DNA of 64,000 bases from Tetrapyrgos nigripes. Taxonomy: Eukaryota; Basidiomycota; Agaricomycetes; Agaricales; Campanellaceae. Made by a program: the position numbers and the translations under genes. A model generated the notes under the pieces. It was not told the DNA's origin. It made no database searches and was given only the letters and a program-made list of their open reading frames with translations. Of this stretch, positions 1-10,872 are shown piece after piece (position 1 is the stretch's first letter; every line of letters begins with the position of its first letter). The DNA lies in NCBI GenBank assembly GCA_013368315.1, contig JAACJM010000042.1, positions 186,001 to 250,000 on the forward strand, written 5' to 3'.

Positions 1-826
1 TAATCGCACACTCCTTCTCTGTATGCTTCATCCACCTATCCAACACAAACTTCTCCTCAGGCCCTCCCATGCTCCTTTGGGCCAAAAGAACCATTTTATC
101 GCACAAATTACATTTACAACTATACCCCTCACCATCAAGTAACGATTGCTTATTAACGACGTTCATACCAGAGTCTTGCCAGAGCCAGATTAGGCGGCGG
201 TACATTTCTCGGTGGGCTTCGAGTCCAGTGTGGGGTGGGGTACTAGCCTGAGATGGGGTTGAATAAAGTTTATCTCGCATTTCCTCCAAAGGTCCTTGAC
301 GAAACTGGTGCTTCTTAAGTTCGACGTGGGTGACGTCTATGTGGCGCCGAGAGGCGCCCTTGGACGGGGACGCAGACGCGGACATAGTGGGTTTTGGGGA
401 GAGGAAAAGAGAAGAAGACGAGTGTGGCTTTCCTCTTGACTTGATTGGACTTCCGGGCCTGGAGTTGGGCCTCCGGTAGTCACTGGGATATCCAGGATAA
501 GGGCGGAATTCTGAAGTAGAACGTGTGGGCGTTGGGATGGACGTTCGAGGAGGCGTAGTAATCGGGTATGGTTCGTACCGCTGGTAAGGAGGTTCTGATG
601 GGACTCGGAACGAAGATCTCCCAGTAGTAGTTCGTGGAGGGGTTCGTGGGGATGAAGGAGGGGATGAGAGGAATAATGCTTCGGTGTGATGTGGTGGCAT
701 TGAAGCGATGTTATGAGTATTGTGAGTTTGGGGCTGCGATGGATGTCTTGGGGTGGTGGAATAGAGTGACGCGTTGTAGGATTCAGAGTTGGCAGCGTTA
801 ACGTTGGAAGAGTGATAGTAAGACAT
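1..826 (-). CDS. Hypothetical protein with C-terminal CCHC zinc-finger-like motif, partial (runs off the window)
   Basis: The frame is open without interruption from an ATG at 826 down to base 1 (275 codons, no stop), so the 3' end lies outside the window. The N-terminal 150 residues are low-complexity, rich in Ser, Pro, Thr and Tyr, and probably disordered. From about residue 156 the sequence becomes ordered and charged. Residues 237-273 contain C239-x2-C242, then W265, H268 and C273, an arrangement that would suit one zinc ion. I recall similar short C-x2-C...W-x2-H-x4-C endings in Agaricomycete proteins of unknown role, but cannot name a family. No intron is needed in the visible part. A DNA- or RNA-binding role is possible but is inference only. 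The upstream region (827-964) would hold its promoter. Confidence 0.6.
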   Translation of the reverse strand, partial: MSYYHSSNVNAANSESYNASLYSTTPRHPSQPQTHNTHNIASMPPHHTEALFLSSPPSSPRTPPRTTTGRSSFRVPSEPPYQRYEPYPITTPPRTSIPTPTRSTSEFRPYPGYPSDYRRPNSRPGSPIKSRGKPHSSSSLFLSPKPTMSASASPSKGASRRHIDVTHVELKKHQFRQGPLEEMRDKLYSTPSQASTPPHTGLEAHREMYRRLIWLWQDSGMNVVNKQSLLDGEGYSCKCNLCDKMVLLAQRSMGGPEEKFVLDRWMKHTEKECAI

Positions 827-964
827 CGCGAGAAGAATAGAGATTGCTGATGTCGAGGGTATGAGCCTAGTGTGTTCATGAGTGGGGGAGAACGAATTCA
901 GCTGGAGTTTAGCTGGGGTATTTATACTAGTACAAGTTCAACTGAACAATGCCACCAATGCTCA

Positions 965-1600
965 AGCGTCCGACGATGATGTCGTTTGCTTTGATTTTTT
1001 GATGGCTCAGGCTCATTGTCCGTGATTTATGTTGCAACTGAGGTGGAATTAGTACCAAGGAAGTATTGAAATTGACAATGCACAAATACACATCTAGTCC
1101 GAGCGGAATGGCCCGAAAAGGTAGACAATGAGAGACAATGGGACGTAGGCCAGGCGTAAACGTTGACTACTTTTTGATAAAAACACAAGCAAAAGCGGGT
1201 GCATGCCTGTCGTGACTTGGGAACCAATTGTACCAATCCGGGACTGTGTCATAATTCTGGTACAAGCTCGCCGACCGAATGTCATTGCAGTATGCATGGA
1301 GTACAGAGACAAAAGCTGTACACCCGTGGGAGAAACAATTTAATCAGTAGGTTACCCCTATCAAGACTTTGTGTACATGTTAAATCTTCGAGAAATGATA
1401 GCTCGAAAGAAGCCACTTGGGATCCTTGACTCCTCCCCCTTGCTCAAATCCACCATGTGGACTACTCCCGTCCTACGAAAGATCTATCAGGCTCCAACAT
1501 CTACACCATCTACTGCGTCGCTGACCGGGGTAGTATCTCTCAATGTTCGCCCAGCCTGGTAATTTAGCACCGTTGTTCAAGGTTAAGTATGGTACGGCAA
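965..1600 (+). pseudogene. Decayed duplicate of the acetyl-CoA hydrolase promoter and first exon
   Basis: This stretch aligns, with many substitutions and one gap of several hundred bases, to 4655-5690. Shared landmarks include the run around 'aaaggtagacaa', the 'agacaaaagctgta'/'agacaaagctgtaat' block, the 'tgacccctatcaa' block and the end of exon 1 ('ttgttcaagg'). The ATG at 1454 starts a peptide resembling the hydrolase presequence (M-x-x-T-P-x-L-R), but it hits a TAA at 1561 where the real gene reads on. Similarity stops soon after the exon 1 donor, so only the 5' end was copied or survives. From 1601 to 1819 I see no gene. The MLKL-like gene lies between the two copies. Confidence 0.6.
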
Positions 1601-1819
1601 TGCTGCCGAGTAAGTTCACATTCGACGGCTGACCCCTGACTTGTATATACACAAAGTAATGGACAAAACTTGGCTTTGGCTTCATTATCCCGAGTCGCTG
1701 AGTCCTACCCGCATTAAGTATGCATACCATATTACCAACAAGACGATATACGCTCTGCAACTTGAACTACACTGATGTCCCTAGCCGAGATCCCAAAATT
1801 CACCCACATCACCGAATAC

Positions 1820-3935
1820 CTAGCGTCGCCCTCTAGCATTATTACCCAGCCTAGGATTACCACCACCAGAACTATTAGTCACTGACCACGAACGCGAATG
1901 CGAACCATCATCATGACGATCACGATCACGATCCCAATCCCTACCAGTAGGTGGCCAGTCATTTCCAGCCACTTTCCAAGGCCATGTATAAGAAGGAGAC
2001 GTCGTCGACGGGGAATGAGTCAATGGAGATGATGAACTTGATGATGATGGTAATGGTACGCTTGATTGCGAGAATGGATTGCGATCTACGGGTACCCCTT
2101 GTTGTTGATAGTGATAAGAATGTCGTTGGACGTTAGGTCTGGTAGTAGTAGTATGCCGCGGCCTTCCAATCCCACTCAGGCTCGGAGGTCCATGGGTCCA
2201 ATCATTGTTAACGTTGTGTTCGTCACGATAACCATAACCATGGCCAAAGCCAGAGTTCCCGCAATTCCAGACAACATTCCTATTCCCAGAATTCACCACA
2301 TCGGTATTCCATGTATTCCCAGAGTTCAGAACAATCCCGGGCCTTGTTGAATGGGAGTTGGAATTATTATTAGAGTCGATGCCACTGCCAGTATCGGTGT
2401 ACTGTACCGGTACGGGTTGGAAGGGATTTTGTGAATAAAGATGACTTGGACTTTGGCCAAGGTTTTGGTGCCAGTCCCCTGCAACATTATTAACCGTCAG
2501 CGCGCCTGGGGCCATGTTTGTTAGGGAAGCGTTTTCGAAGAAAGATACCGTTTTTGGGGGTTTGGGGGATGTGGATGTGGTCGAGAAGTTGTCGATGCTT
2601 ATTGGGGATTTGGGAGGTTCGAGAGACTGCGGAGAAAGGGGATATTGGGGGCTCTCGAGAGGCAAGAGAGGCGAGGCGACTAGAGGTGACGATGACGATG
2701 GGGATATTTTAGACTTGATTAAAGTACTGGTATTAGCTAACCCGTGTAATATTTGTCGTTGTTCTATGTTCGATTTGAACTACGTGGCCGAAAGGTATGC
2801 ATATTAGCTCAAGAAAGATCAAAATATCAAAGAACTAATGGAAAGAAAAGAAGGTTAACGCTCGGGCAGGCCGCAGGATCGTAAAAAAAACCTAAAATGC
2901 AATAGCAACTCACACTAAAGGCCCGCATCGCCTGTTCTACCCTCCTCTGAAACGTCTTGATATCCTCAGCGTCTTTACTCCCCATCACTATACGCGATAC
3001 GACATTCCTCTGAGCTTGTTTTTTGACGAATTTTTCTATGGGTTTGAGGGTGCTATGTCGTTGTGGCATAGACACAAAAACGAAATACGCAGAAAAAATG
3101 AAGAAAGAAAGAAAGAAAAAAAGAAAAGTTAGACTTGGATCGGTGGATCGCTGTGGTGCATAAATACGTACTCGCGTACTTTCTCAAGATCCTTCTTCAA
3201 CTCCTCTGGGATGACCAACTTCTCGGGCTCGGGCTCGGACGCTTGGTGTCTATTTTTAAGGGAAGAATCGGGATTGAGACTCGGATTTGAAAGACTGTTT
3301 TCACGGTCAAAAGCACACTTGATGATATACACCAAATTGACACACTCCTCAGCGAGTGTACGAAGGTCTTCTCTATTCCCGTGGGCTCTCTTTGGAAACA
3401 AAAAAAAATAGAATAAAATAAGTCTCAAGCATTGAAGCAGCATTATTCACTGCAGTAGACGCACCTCAACCGCATCAAACACCCCCAATGCTAACCCTGC
3501 CGATTCCGAAAGGAAGGGCACGGGAGCGTATTTCGCCACTTCACGTAAAGTTTCCAAGACTGTTCTGGCTATTCCTGCTCCTATCGCTGCGACGTCAGTT
3601 CTCCCTTTCGAGTCGTCATCATGGACGTCACGTTCATCTCCCTCGCTCCTCTCCTTCCCTAGGTCTTCGACTCCCTCGTCTCCTTTATTCCCACTCTGAA
3701 CCTTCGCCTTGCCAGTGGCTCTTCGAAGTGGCATTTTGAGGTTTAGCATAGGCTTAGGTTTTGATGACGATGGGGATGTGGATGGCAATGACGATGGGCT
3801 TGGAATCGTTCCTGTTCCGGGCCGAGCCCTTTCTTTTTCCCTTGACGGCACATGTATCGATGTCGATGATGAGTGTATCGCAGCCTGAGGTCGTGGTACT
3901 GCTTGAGATGGCTGGGGTTGAGCTACTTCGGGCAT
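1820..3935 (-). CDS. MLKL-NTD/HeLo-like four-helix protein with Asn/Ser/Gly-rich tail and NVAGD motif
   Basis: Proposed exons (complement): 3935-3465, 3390-3172, 3052-2914, 2736-1820; 581 residues; donors GTGCGT, GTACGT and GTGAGT; all phases agree. Residues 1-115 are low-complexity. Residues about 118-277 resemble the MLKL N-terminal-like bundle common in Agaricomycetes: an amphipathic stretch ending VFDAVE, then NREDLRTLAEECVNL, then LKPIEKFVKKQAQRN, then an EDIKTFQRRVEQAMRAF helix. In MLKL and fungal HeLo proteins such bundles permeabilise membranes. That activity is inferred here, not shown. The tail (280-581) is rich in Asn, Ser, Gly and Pro and ends in an Arg/Asp-alternating stretch. 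At residues 360-368 it carries NVAGDWHQN, a motif shared with the N-terminus of the NLR at 30.6-33.7 kb. There is no kinase or nucleotide-binding domain. Translation starts at the first ATG of the long open frame. Stop is TAG. Confidence 0.6.
2462..2488 (-). other. Short NVAGDWHQN motif in the MLKL-like protein tail
   Basis: Nine codons give N-V-A-G-D-W-H-Q-N, within a Thr/Asn-rich patch after the helical domain. The NLR at 33627-33653 has N-I-A-R-D-A-H-Y-N: five of nine positions identical plus one V/I pair. I recall short 'NN-hydrophobic-x-GD' peptides ahead of NTPase domains in many Agaricomycete proteins. Their function is not known to me. Confidence 0.5.
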
Positions 3936-4501
3936 GCAAGGTGGTCACTGGTGTCTGACCAGTGAAGGGGTTGCAAGGGATGTTGGAAGATGTTTTATAT
4001 GATAGAGAGAGTCCGGCTCCCTACGCCTACAATATGACCATTGGTCGACGTAAGTCTTTGGTTCCTTTGTTGACGATTTGTGAGGGACTTACCGATATGA
4101 ACAAAGGATAAGAGTCGTGGAGTTTGAGTGAAACGGGGGTTTGCTTTTTGTGGAGGCCTGAGTCAAAGAACCTCTACACGAGGACTCCGAAGGGTCCGGA
4201 AGATTCGAGAACCTACGCGGTGATTATGACTACAACTACGTAGTAGATGAAGTCTAGATTTTGCGACACGCCAAAATAGTATCAAAGGATGAAAGGTAGG
4301 AGGGCGTAGCAGGGATCGAGAGGGTCGCTAGAGCATCAAGTATGAGTTCCTGGTTTACATATAAGCCAGACTCTGGTGTTTGAAGACAAGTACAGATAAA
4401 ATTTTCGTGGCTGTGCAGCCTCACCGTCATTTCCTCCTCCTCCTCCTCCTCCTCCTTTTCACGCGCCGACTACCCCAATGTCAGCTTCAGCACCAGGATT
4501 A
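3936..4501. other. Intergenic region with (TCC)8 microsatellite
   Basis: Lies upstream of the MLKL-like gene, so it should carry that gene's promoter. 4432-4455 is a perfect TCC run. No open frame here looks like protein. Confidence 0.5.
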
Positions 4502-4630
4502 CACGCCGAAAAGAAAAATATCCGCTCGACGGATAGATCACATCACTACTACTGATATAAGATATATCTGTAAAAAAGTGTGTTTCTGTACGCCTTTCTG
4601 CCGAGCGGATATTTTTGTATTTTCGGCGTG
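4502..4630. mobile_element. 129 bp MITE, PIF/Harbinger-like (TTA target duplication)
   Basis: The ends are inverted repeats of about 26 bp. The left begins CACGCCGAAAAG and includes ATATCCGCTCG; the right is its complement with a few changes. The element is flanked by TTA at 4499-4501 and again at 4631-4633. A 3 bp TTA duplication is characteristic of PIF/Harbinger transposons. No coding capacity. A related terminus occurs at 45.43-45.47 kb. Confidence 0.75.
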
Positions 4631-4654
4631 TTAGTTCTTCCTAGACAGCGTTGA

Positions 4655-5542
4655 TGATGTCATCGTCCGCTTTGATCCTTGATGGCCATGACTCATCGAC
4701 ATCGTCCGTGTCCAATCTTCCATGTTGGAATTGAAGTGGCATTGCAATTAGCACCAAGCTGAAGGAAGTACTTATTACAATGCATAACTCGCAATACATA
4801 GCTAGTCAAAGCGTTAAAGTTGGAGTGAAAGATGACCTAGAAAGGTAGACAACGTCCAAGCGTAACGTTGCGATTGAGTAGTGACGGAAACGCAAGCAAA
4901 AGCGCGTACACAATGATCATCGTGTCTCGTGAGCCAATTGCAACAGTCCAGGACCGCGTCATCGTCGATGGGCTCGTCAGATGAATGTCTTGCAGTAGAG
5001 GGACGTGGAAGTGAACTGAAAAGACAAAGCTGTAATCGTGGGAGAAGAATTAGTGATGGGTGACCCCTATCAATATCGTCCTGAAAGTAACCCTTCTCAC
5101 AGACGGGCAGTCTCGGGCTGCTGGCCACTGCTCGTTCCCAAAAACCTGGGGTTAAGCTTACACCCATTCAATATTATGGAGTATCTTCCCCGCAGAGAGA
5201 AGCCGTCGCCGAGTCTTCCGTTGCCTTACCGGACTTTCTATGAGCCGGTCACGGCAGACGTCACCAATCCCAAACTCCTCTACTGAAACCTTTTGTAGGT
5301 CTCACTTGCAAGTACAGAGAACCAATCCTCTACCTCTGAAGCCTAGAAACTTTTGTAGGTCTCGGCTCGACTACGCGGTCTGGACCTGCTGAGACTAGCC
5401 ATCCGACATATTCACGGTCCGACTTGACGCTTCGGCAGGGAGTGTTTTTCTTTTTTCCTTACAGTACTACATAAAGCATGATGACGACCCGTATGGTTAC
5501 CCCAGCTTCCTTCCGCTTCTTCTCCTCCTCTCAACCTCCGCC
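4655..5542 (+). promoter_or_regulatory. Upstream region of the acetyl-CoA hydrolase gene (duplicated at 965-1450)
   Basis: Non-coding sequence directly upstream of the hydrolase ATG. Much of it is shared with the decayed copy at 965-1450, so the whole block was once duplicated. 5290-5360 holds two copies of 'cttttgtaggtctc', about 65 bp apart. I cannot place a TATA box or start site with confidence. Confidence 0.4.
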
Positions 5543-8176
5543 ATGCGGGCCACTCCCTTTCTGCGAAATATCCCCCGTTCTGCAACGTCCAGCCCGTCTG
5601 CTACGTTCCGTGAACGCGTTCGTCGACCTGGGTATCTGTCAAAGTTTGCCCAGCCCACTGATTTAGCACCCTTGTTCAAGGTATGGTACTTCAATTCTCT
5701 TCTGCGAATACAAGACTGACTGGCACGTAGAATGGCGACTATGTCCGTAACGTTTATCGGTTCAGAATAGGCGTAAATACTGAGTGGGTTTTGTAGATCG
5801 GATGGTCTGGCTTCACTGGTGTTGGTTACCCCAAGATGTGTCCGACTGTACGTCTTGCAATCTACCTTCTCTTCTTATCAGTCCGTGACGTGTCCTCTTG
5901 CTCTTCCATTCTAGGCAATCGCAGACCACGTAGAATCCAACAACCTTCAAGCAAATCCCGAAACGAAGAAAAAGTTTAACCTCTTCGTCGGTGCTTCCGT
6001 TGGTCCTGAGGTTGAAGACCGTTGGGCAGCTCTTGACATGTACGTCGTCTGGACACCTAGCCACGGTGCTTTACTCATGGATATTATAGGATTGCCCGGC
6101 GGTATCCTCATCAAGTCGGGAAAGAGGTCTCCAAGGGTATCAACGCCGGTCGTATCGAGTTTGCCGACAAACATCTTTCGAGTGCGTGGCTTCTTTCCTA
6201 CACTCTTCTTCGTCTCATTTTATTCCCTTCCCCCACTGCAGTGTTCCCCCAGGACCTGACCTACGGTTTCTACTCCCGCAACAAACCCAAAGCCGAACAC
6301 TCTAAACCCCACAAACCGCTAGACTGGGCTATCGTCGAAGCTACCGCCGTGACGGAAGAAGGCTGGATCGTCCCTGGAGCCTCTGTCGGTGCTACTCCGG
6401 AGATTTTACAAAGCGCGGATAAGATCATTATTGAGGTTAATACGGCGATTCCGAGTTTGGAGGGTCTGCATGATATCAACCAATCGTTTCTTCCACCCCA
6501 TCGGCAACCTTATGTGAGTGTTCAGTGCCTTGATCTTGCTTCTGTCGCTGTCATGATCAGTTGGACTACATTGCCAACTGGCAGTTACATTTTACCCAAA
6601 TTTGTCACTTTCTTCTCATCCACGCTTTCTTCTCTCCATGTTTTCTTACTTGCCCAATACTAATTACCCACCTCCTCCAGCTCATAACCCACCCCTCAGA
6701 CCGCATCGGCACCACCGCCATCCCCATCGACCCCGACCGCGTCGTCGCCGTCCTCGAATCTCGCGCTCCCGACAACACAGGTCCCAACGCACCGGAAACA
6801 CCTGAGTCTCGTGCCATCGCTTCCCACCTGATTCAATTCCTCCTAGACGAAGTCGCCGTAGGCCGTCTTCCATCGAATCTGTTACCACTTCAGTCGGGTA
6901 TAGGCAATGTCGCTAATAGTATAATCGGGGGTTTGGCGGAAGGTCCGTTTGAGAAGGTTCAGGTGTGGACAGAGGTGTTGCAGGATACGTTTATTAGGTT
7001 TTTGGATACGGGAAAGTTGGAGTTTGCAACTGCGACGAGTATTAAGTTTAGTCCGGAAGGGTGGGTTGTTCTTTCTTGCTTCTCTATTACGTGCTTGTAC
7101 TAATGCACATGTTTGTCTTGTCTTTTCGTTTCATAGTTTCGACCACTTTTACAACCGTAAGTCTCTCTTCTCCCTCTATTTCTTAAACCACGTTGCCTGA
7201 CGTCCACACCGCACCATACAAAAAAAATAGATTGGGCTGAATACAAAGACCGCCTCCTCCTCCGCTCCCAACAAGTAGCCAATGCTCCCGAGTTGATCCG
7301 AAGGTTGGGTATCATCGCTATGAATACTCCGCTCGAGGTAGACATTTACGGACATGCGAATTCGACATGTGCGCTGGGGTCGAGGTGGGTTTTTACTATC
7401 AAACGATTATTTTAATATATGGCTAATCACAATCAATCCCTGTAGGATGTTAAACGGCCTCGGAGGCTCAGCCGACTTTTTGAGGAATGCCAAGTTGTCG
7501 ATTATGCATACTCCTTCGACGTGAGTACTAGTGTTTGTCTCACTTCTCTCGTCTATCCAGGGTCTTTGACGCATACTAACTAACTCGTTACCTTCCTTTC
7601 TCTTTCTCCCCCAGCCGTCCAACCAAAACCGACCCCCACGGCATAACCTGCATCGTCCCCTTTGCCTCTCACATCGATCAAACAGAACACGATCTCGATA
7701 TCGTTGTGACTGAACAAGGGTTGGCTGATTTACGTGGGCTGTCTCCACGAGAACGGGCTCCGGTGATTATTGAAAAGTGTGCGCATCCAGAGTATAAGGG
7801 GTTATTGATGGAGTATTATGATCGCTCGTTGCATGAGTGTTTGAAGAGAGGTGCGGGGCATGAGCCTCATATGCTTAGGGTGCGTGTCTTTCTTTTTTCT
7901 GTTTCCGCAATCTGTGTTGCTGTTTGGCTGACTATATGTGTGTATATGTATACTCTATGTGCATCTATTATCCTATCTTTGTCGTATCCTCGTCATGTCG
8001 TCGGCCTATCGTCGTTGAACCCTCGTCGTAACGGCCTACGATCTATAGAACGCTTTCAAGGTTCGTCTTTGTTGTCTTCTTGCAAGGGGTTCTTCATGAC
8101 TAACCTCACTTATACGTAGCTGTACACAAACATGCTCGAGCATGGGACTATGAAGATTAAGGCTTGGGATCCTTAG
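5543..8176 (+). CDS. ACH1: Acetyl-CoA hydrolase / succinyl-CoA:acetate CoA-transferase, mitochondrial
   Basis: Thirteen exons: 5543-5680, 5731-5742, 5797-5847, 5915-6039, 6090-6181, 6242-6513, 6681-7060, 7137-7156, 7231-7384, 7446-7520, 7615-7879, 8049-8060, 8120-8176; 550 residues, near the length of yeast Ach1; stop TAG. Family landmarks are in order: [12 protein letters not shown] near residue 52, [31 protein letters not shown] (start of the C-terminal domain), then [18 protein letters not shown] and [19 protein letters not shown]. These match the Pfam pair AcetylCoA_hydro / AcetylCoA_hyd_C. The enzyme is known to move CoA from succinyl-CoA to acetate in mitochondria (detoxifying acetate and propionate). 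The first 30 residues are Arg/Ser/Thr-rich with no acidic residue before position 25, as in a mitochondrial presequence. Exons 2 (NGDY) and 12 (NAFK) are 12-base micro-exons; without them frame is kept but conserved residues are lost. The intron before exon 12 is unusually long (169 bp). Confidence 0.92.
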
Positions 8177-8888
8177 ATTCGTCAGGGAGGTGAGTTGTGA
8201 GGGATGTATTGGGAGGGTATGAGGGGTAAAGGATATGAGGTAGACATGAGCGGCGAGAAAGCATTTGGGATTAAGGCAGAAGAAGAAGAAGGAGACGGAT
8301 GGTGGAAAACTGAAAAACTGGATAGCTCGAAAGCAGTGGAAAGCAGAGACCGTGCTATTTATCATCCATCTTTACCTGTGTACATAGTGTAAGCTAATTA
8401 GAGGTGTCGTTATCATTTATGGATACGTATGCTCGTCTAAGTGTTTGGTTTTCCTCCACCCGTCTCACCTCCACTCTCTCTTGCACTCTTACTCGCACCT
8501 TCGCTAGTATAATCATCGGATGAAAATACACCTCAACCCACCTCAACCTCTCCTCGGAATCCTTCCTAACCTTCTTCACTTGTTCTTCCATCCTTAGAGA
8601 CGAGGTTAAAGACCAAGAGATCGAGAGAGTCTAGCCAATCCGGCTTCTTTAGGGGTTTACGAATTGGAGTTGTTGTTGAACTTGTTCTTGTTCCAAAGCA
8701 GCACTAGAAGCCCAAACCCTCGCGCTCCAAGGTCACTACCAGATGATCATAATGCGCTGAGATGTAGTATCGCGCTGAACTCTATACGGCAGATGAACAA
8801 AAGATCCGATGGGTTAGTTCAAGTAAACTTCAGCCAGCACAGGGTCTTACAACGGTGGCGCCGCCTGCCAGTGATACACTGCCCATCT
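8177..8888. other. Intergenic region downstream of ACH1
   Basis: No convincing gene. 8394-8591 has a small Arg/Glu-rich minus-strand frame with no family resemblance. It would be the only candidate. Confidence 0.4.
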
Positions 8889-8896
8889 TTGATGAC

Positions 8897-9562
8897 TAAG
8901 GCTTCGCACCGTCCAGTAATACTGGTACGGCCGTAAATTTTACTGGCTCAGTACTGGTACGGTATACCCGTCCTCGTATTCGTACTGGTTCATCTAGAAG
9001 CCTGTACGGTACTGGACGGGTACGGGTACGGCAGTAATACTGGTTACGGGGTCATGCTGCTGCAGCTGGAAGAAATACTACAAGCGACACACCTTTTACT
9101 GACTTCGTGTTGTTTTTAAGACTTGTAGAACTAAACTGGAGGTCAGAAACTAGTGTTATGCACATCACCATAGCTCTCTGAAAGATTTTCACTTTGCCTT
9201 TGTGACTCACTGACATCTGAACAACAGCTCATCAGCATCTTTTTCATCAGGATTTGCGCAGATCAAGCGCAGATATACCCTTCGGGCTTGGATTTTCACC
9301 TCGCTTCGACCACTTCATGTACAAGAATGACGAAAACTTGGCGAAAAGGACTAAAATTTAAGGAAAAGTCATTGCCGGGGCTTGACCGACCCGTATACCG
9401 TACCAACCCGTATGACGGCCGTAAAGGAGAAGGTGATATACGGGTTATACCCATACAGTACAGTCCCGTATTTTTTCTCCAAATCTCGCTATACGGTACG
9501 GGGTCGTATTTCCATACGGTTCCCGTATAACCGTATGGATACTGGTACGGTGCGAAGCCCTA
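8897..9562. mobile_element. 666 bp non-autonomous hAT-type element with perfect 8 bp target duplication
   Basis: The ends form terminal inverted repeats: left TAAGGCTTCGCACCGT, right the complement of TAGGGCTTCGCACCGT. The 8 bp TTGATGAC sits at 8889-8896 and again at 9563-9570. Eight-base duplications with such TIRs identify hAT elements. About 160 bp inside each end is packed with GTACGG/CCGTAC-type subterminal repeats, the expected binding sites for a transposase. The centre (about 9060-9370) has no transposase frame. A relative lies at 18626-19252. Confidence 0.88.
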
Positions 9563-9570
9563 TTGATGAC

Positions 9571-10240
9571 CGGAGGTGGTGAAAGTGGAGTTAGTTTTTC
9601 AAGTTCAAGGACTCTAAAGTTCCGTAACGGTAGTTTACAAGACGAGATAATCAGAGATACCATAGCAGTTTGAAAGCTCTGCGTGATGATGAACAATTGG
9701 TGGCGTAAGCGAGTCGGACCCGCATTAGTGTTGACAGCGAGTCATAGCAGAGACGAGGGCTGAGAATTTAAGAGGATGGTGCTGTTGTACACATACTGTG
9801 TTAGATGAAAACGCGAACAAGGTATATACAGTACTCACCGGAAATCTCTTTAGCTTGAAAATGTGACAGAAGCTGTCGAACTTCGAAGTATCATCCCGGC
9901 GGCACATTTTGAAGCGATCGGCGCTCGCATTTACCAACGTTTTCACAGAAAGACAAAGGACTGCTGTCAAGTTGTAATCATTTGCTTTAGTATGCTACGT
10001 TTGTCATGATATTGAAGCTTCTTAGATTTACATTAGAGTTGTTGAGCAGGCTATGTTCTATATATGTAGTGGCAACTGCATACTTACCTGGGGATGTTAG
10101 ACCGTGCTTGTTAGAGCAAGTTGTTAGAGGTTGAGAGCAATGAGATGTAGGAGAATTCCTTGTGTTTTAAAGACCGCTTTACAAAGGTCTAATTATTGTT
10201 GTAAGTACTACTCATAATTTCGCTTATCATTCGTCTCAAC
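9571..10240. other. Intergenic region, nothing recognised
   Basis: Short frames only. 10080-10091 contains ATACTTACCTGG, which matches the U1 snRNA 5' end but also reads as a good minus-strand splice donor. No supporting structure was found. Confidence 0.3.
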
Positions 10241-10249
10241 GCTCCGTGC

Positions 10250-10395
10250 GTAGGACTCGCCGTCCTTATCGTCATGCCTCCGTGGCCATCGTTACGCCTC
10301 TGTGGCTAAGCCTTCATGGCCATCGTCTCGTCTCGCCTCCGTGGCCTAGCCTCAGCGGCTCAACGTATATCTTGCCTTCGTGGCTTAGGCACCGG
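10250..10395 (+). repeat. Degenerate GCCTCCGTGGC-type minisatellite
   Basis: The unit GCCT(C/T)(C/T)GTGGC recurs at irregular 15-30 bp spacing, with variants such as gcctctgtggc, gccttcatggc and gccttcgtggc. It is open on the plus strand but has no recognisable protein. Confidence 0.45.
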
Positions 10396-10531
10396 CCTTT
10401 CTCGAAATTTGACTCCCGTTTTACTTTATCCTCCTTTCCACAAAATTTTCCCCTTACTTGATTAAATTCTTTGTTTTGTCTTTTTCCCGTGATATTCGTT
10501 TTGCTCCACTCTATGAAATAGAGGTGCCGGT

Positions 10532-10719
10532 GGAATACATGGTTCATGGATGGGATTGGTTGGTTGGATATTAAAAAATGTAAAGAAGGTGGACGACGTT
10601 TTCACGTACGTTGATGACAATTTTAGTTTTGAAGAAGAAGGAAAGATGCGAGTTTACAAGAAGCGAGGATGTCTTATGCCGGAGAAACAGGTTAGCCTTT
10701 TGGAGTTATGGGATGAGCT
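10532..10719 (+). pseudogene. DIRS-like retroelement: reverse transcriptase fragment (left half)
   Basis: The frame reads through V-G-W-I-L-K-N-V-K-K-V-D-D and then the reverse-transcriptase catalytic box YVDD (10607-10618), ending LLELWDEL at the border of the Plavaka insertion. The text resumes at 17315 as GIPHDRPKQVFGG...IGFEVDPNAMT. The phase is preserved once one copy of the CT target duplication is removed. The more N-terminal polymerase motifs are absent, so this is already a 5'-truncated copy. I recall this sequence type, with RT, RNase H and tyrosine recombinase, as abundant in Agaricomycete genomes. Confidence 0.75.
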
Positions 10720-10848
10720 CATCAGTATTTTGACAGATTGCTGGTAGCTGGTTTTCACTGGTTCGCTGGTTTTTCGGACTTGCCCAGTCTACCAGTTACC
10801 AGTCCACCAGTAATCTTTCCTAGTAAAATATTAATAAAAAGTGTATAG
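10720..10848. repeat. Left terminal inverted repeat of the Plavaka element
   Basis: Begins CATCAGTATTTTGACAG. It contains several ACTGGT/ACCAGT motifs and ends in an AT-rich block shared with the right terminus. Confidence 0.75.
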
Positions 10849-10872
10849 TAAAATCATACTGTAAGTACAGTT

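Noticed and set aside
337..879. 180-codon minus-strand frame over the first gene
   Set aside because: It overlaps, in another frame, the longer frame from 826 to the window edge, which has a better composition and a zinc-finger-like end. The 180-codon frame is a shadow.
10080..10091. ATACTTACCTGG, a match to the 5' end of U1 snRNA
   Set aside because: The following 100 bases lack recognisable U1 stem-loops and a clear Sm site, and the same bases read as a consensus splice donor on the other strand. Too short to support a U1 gene.
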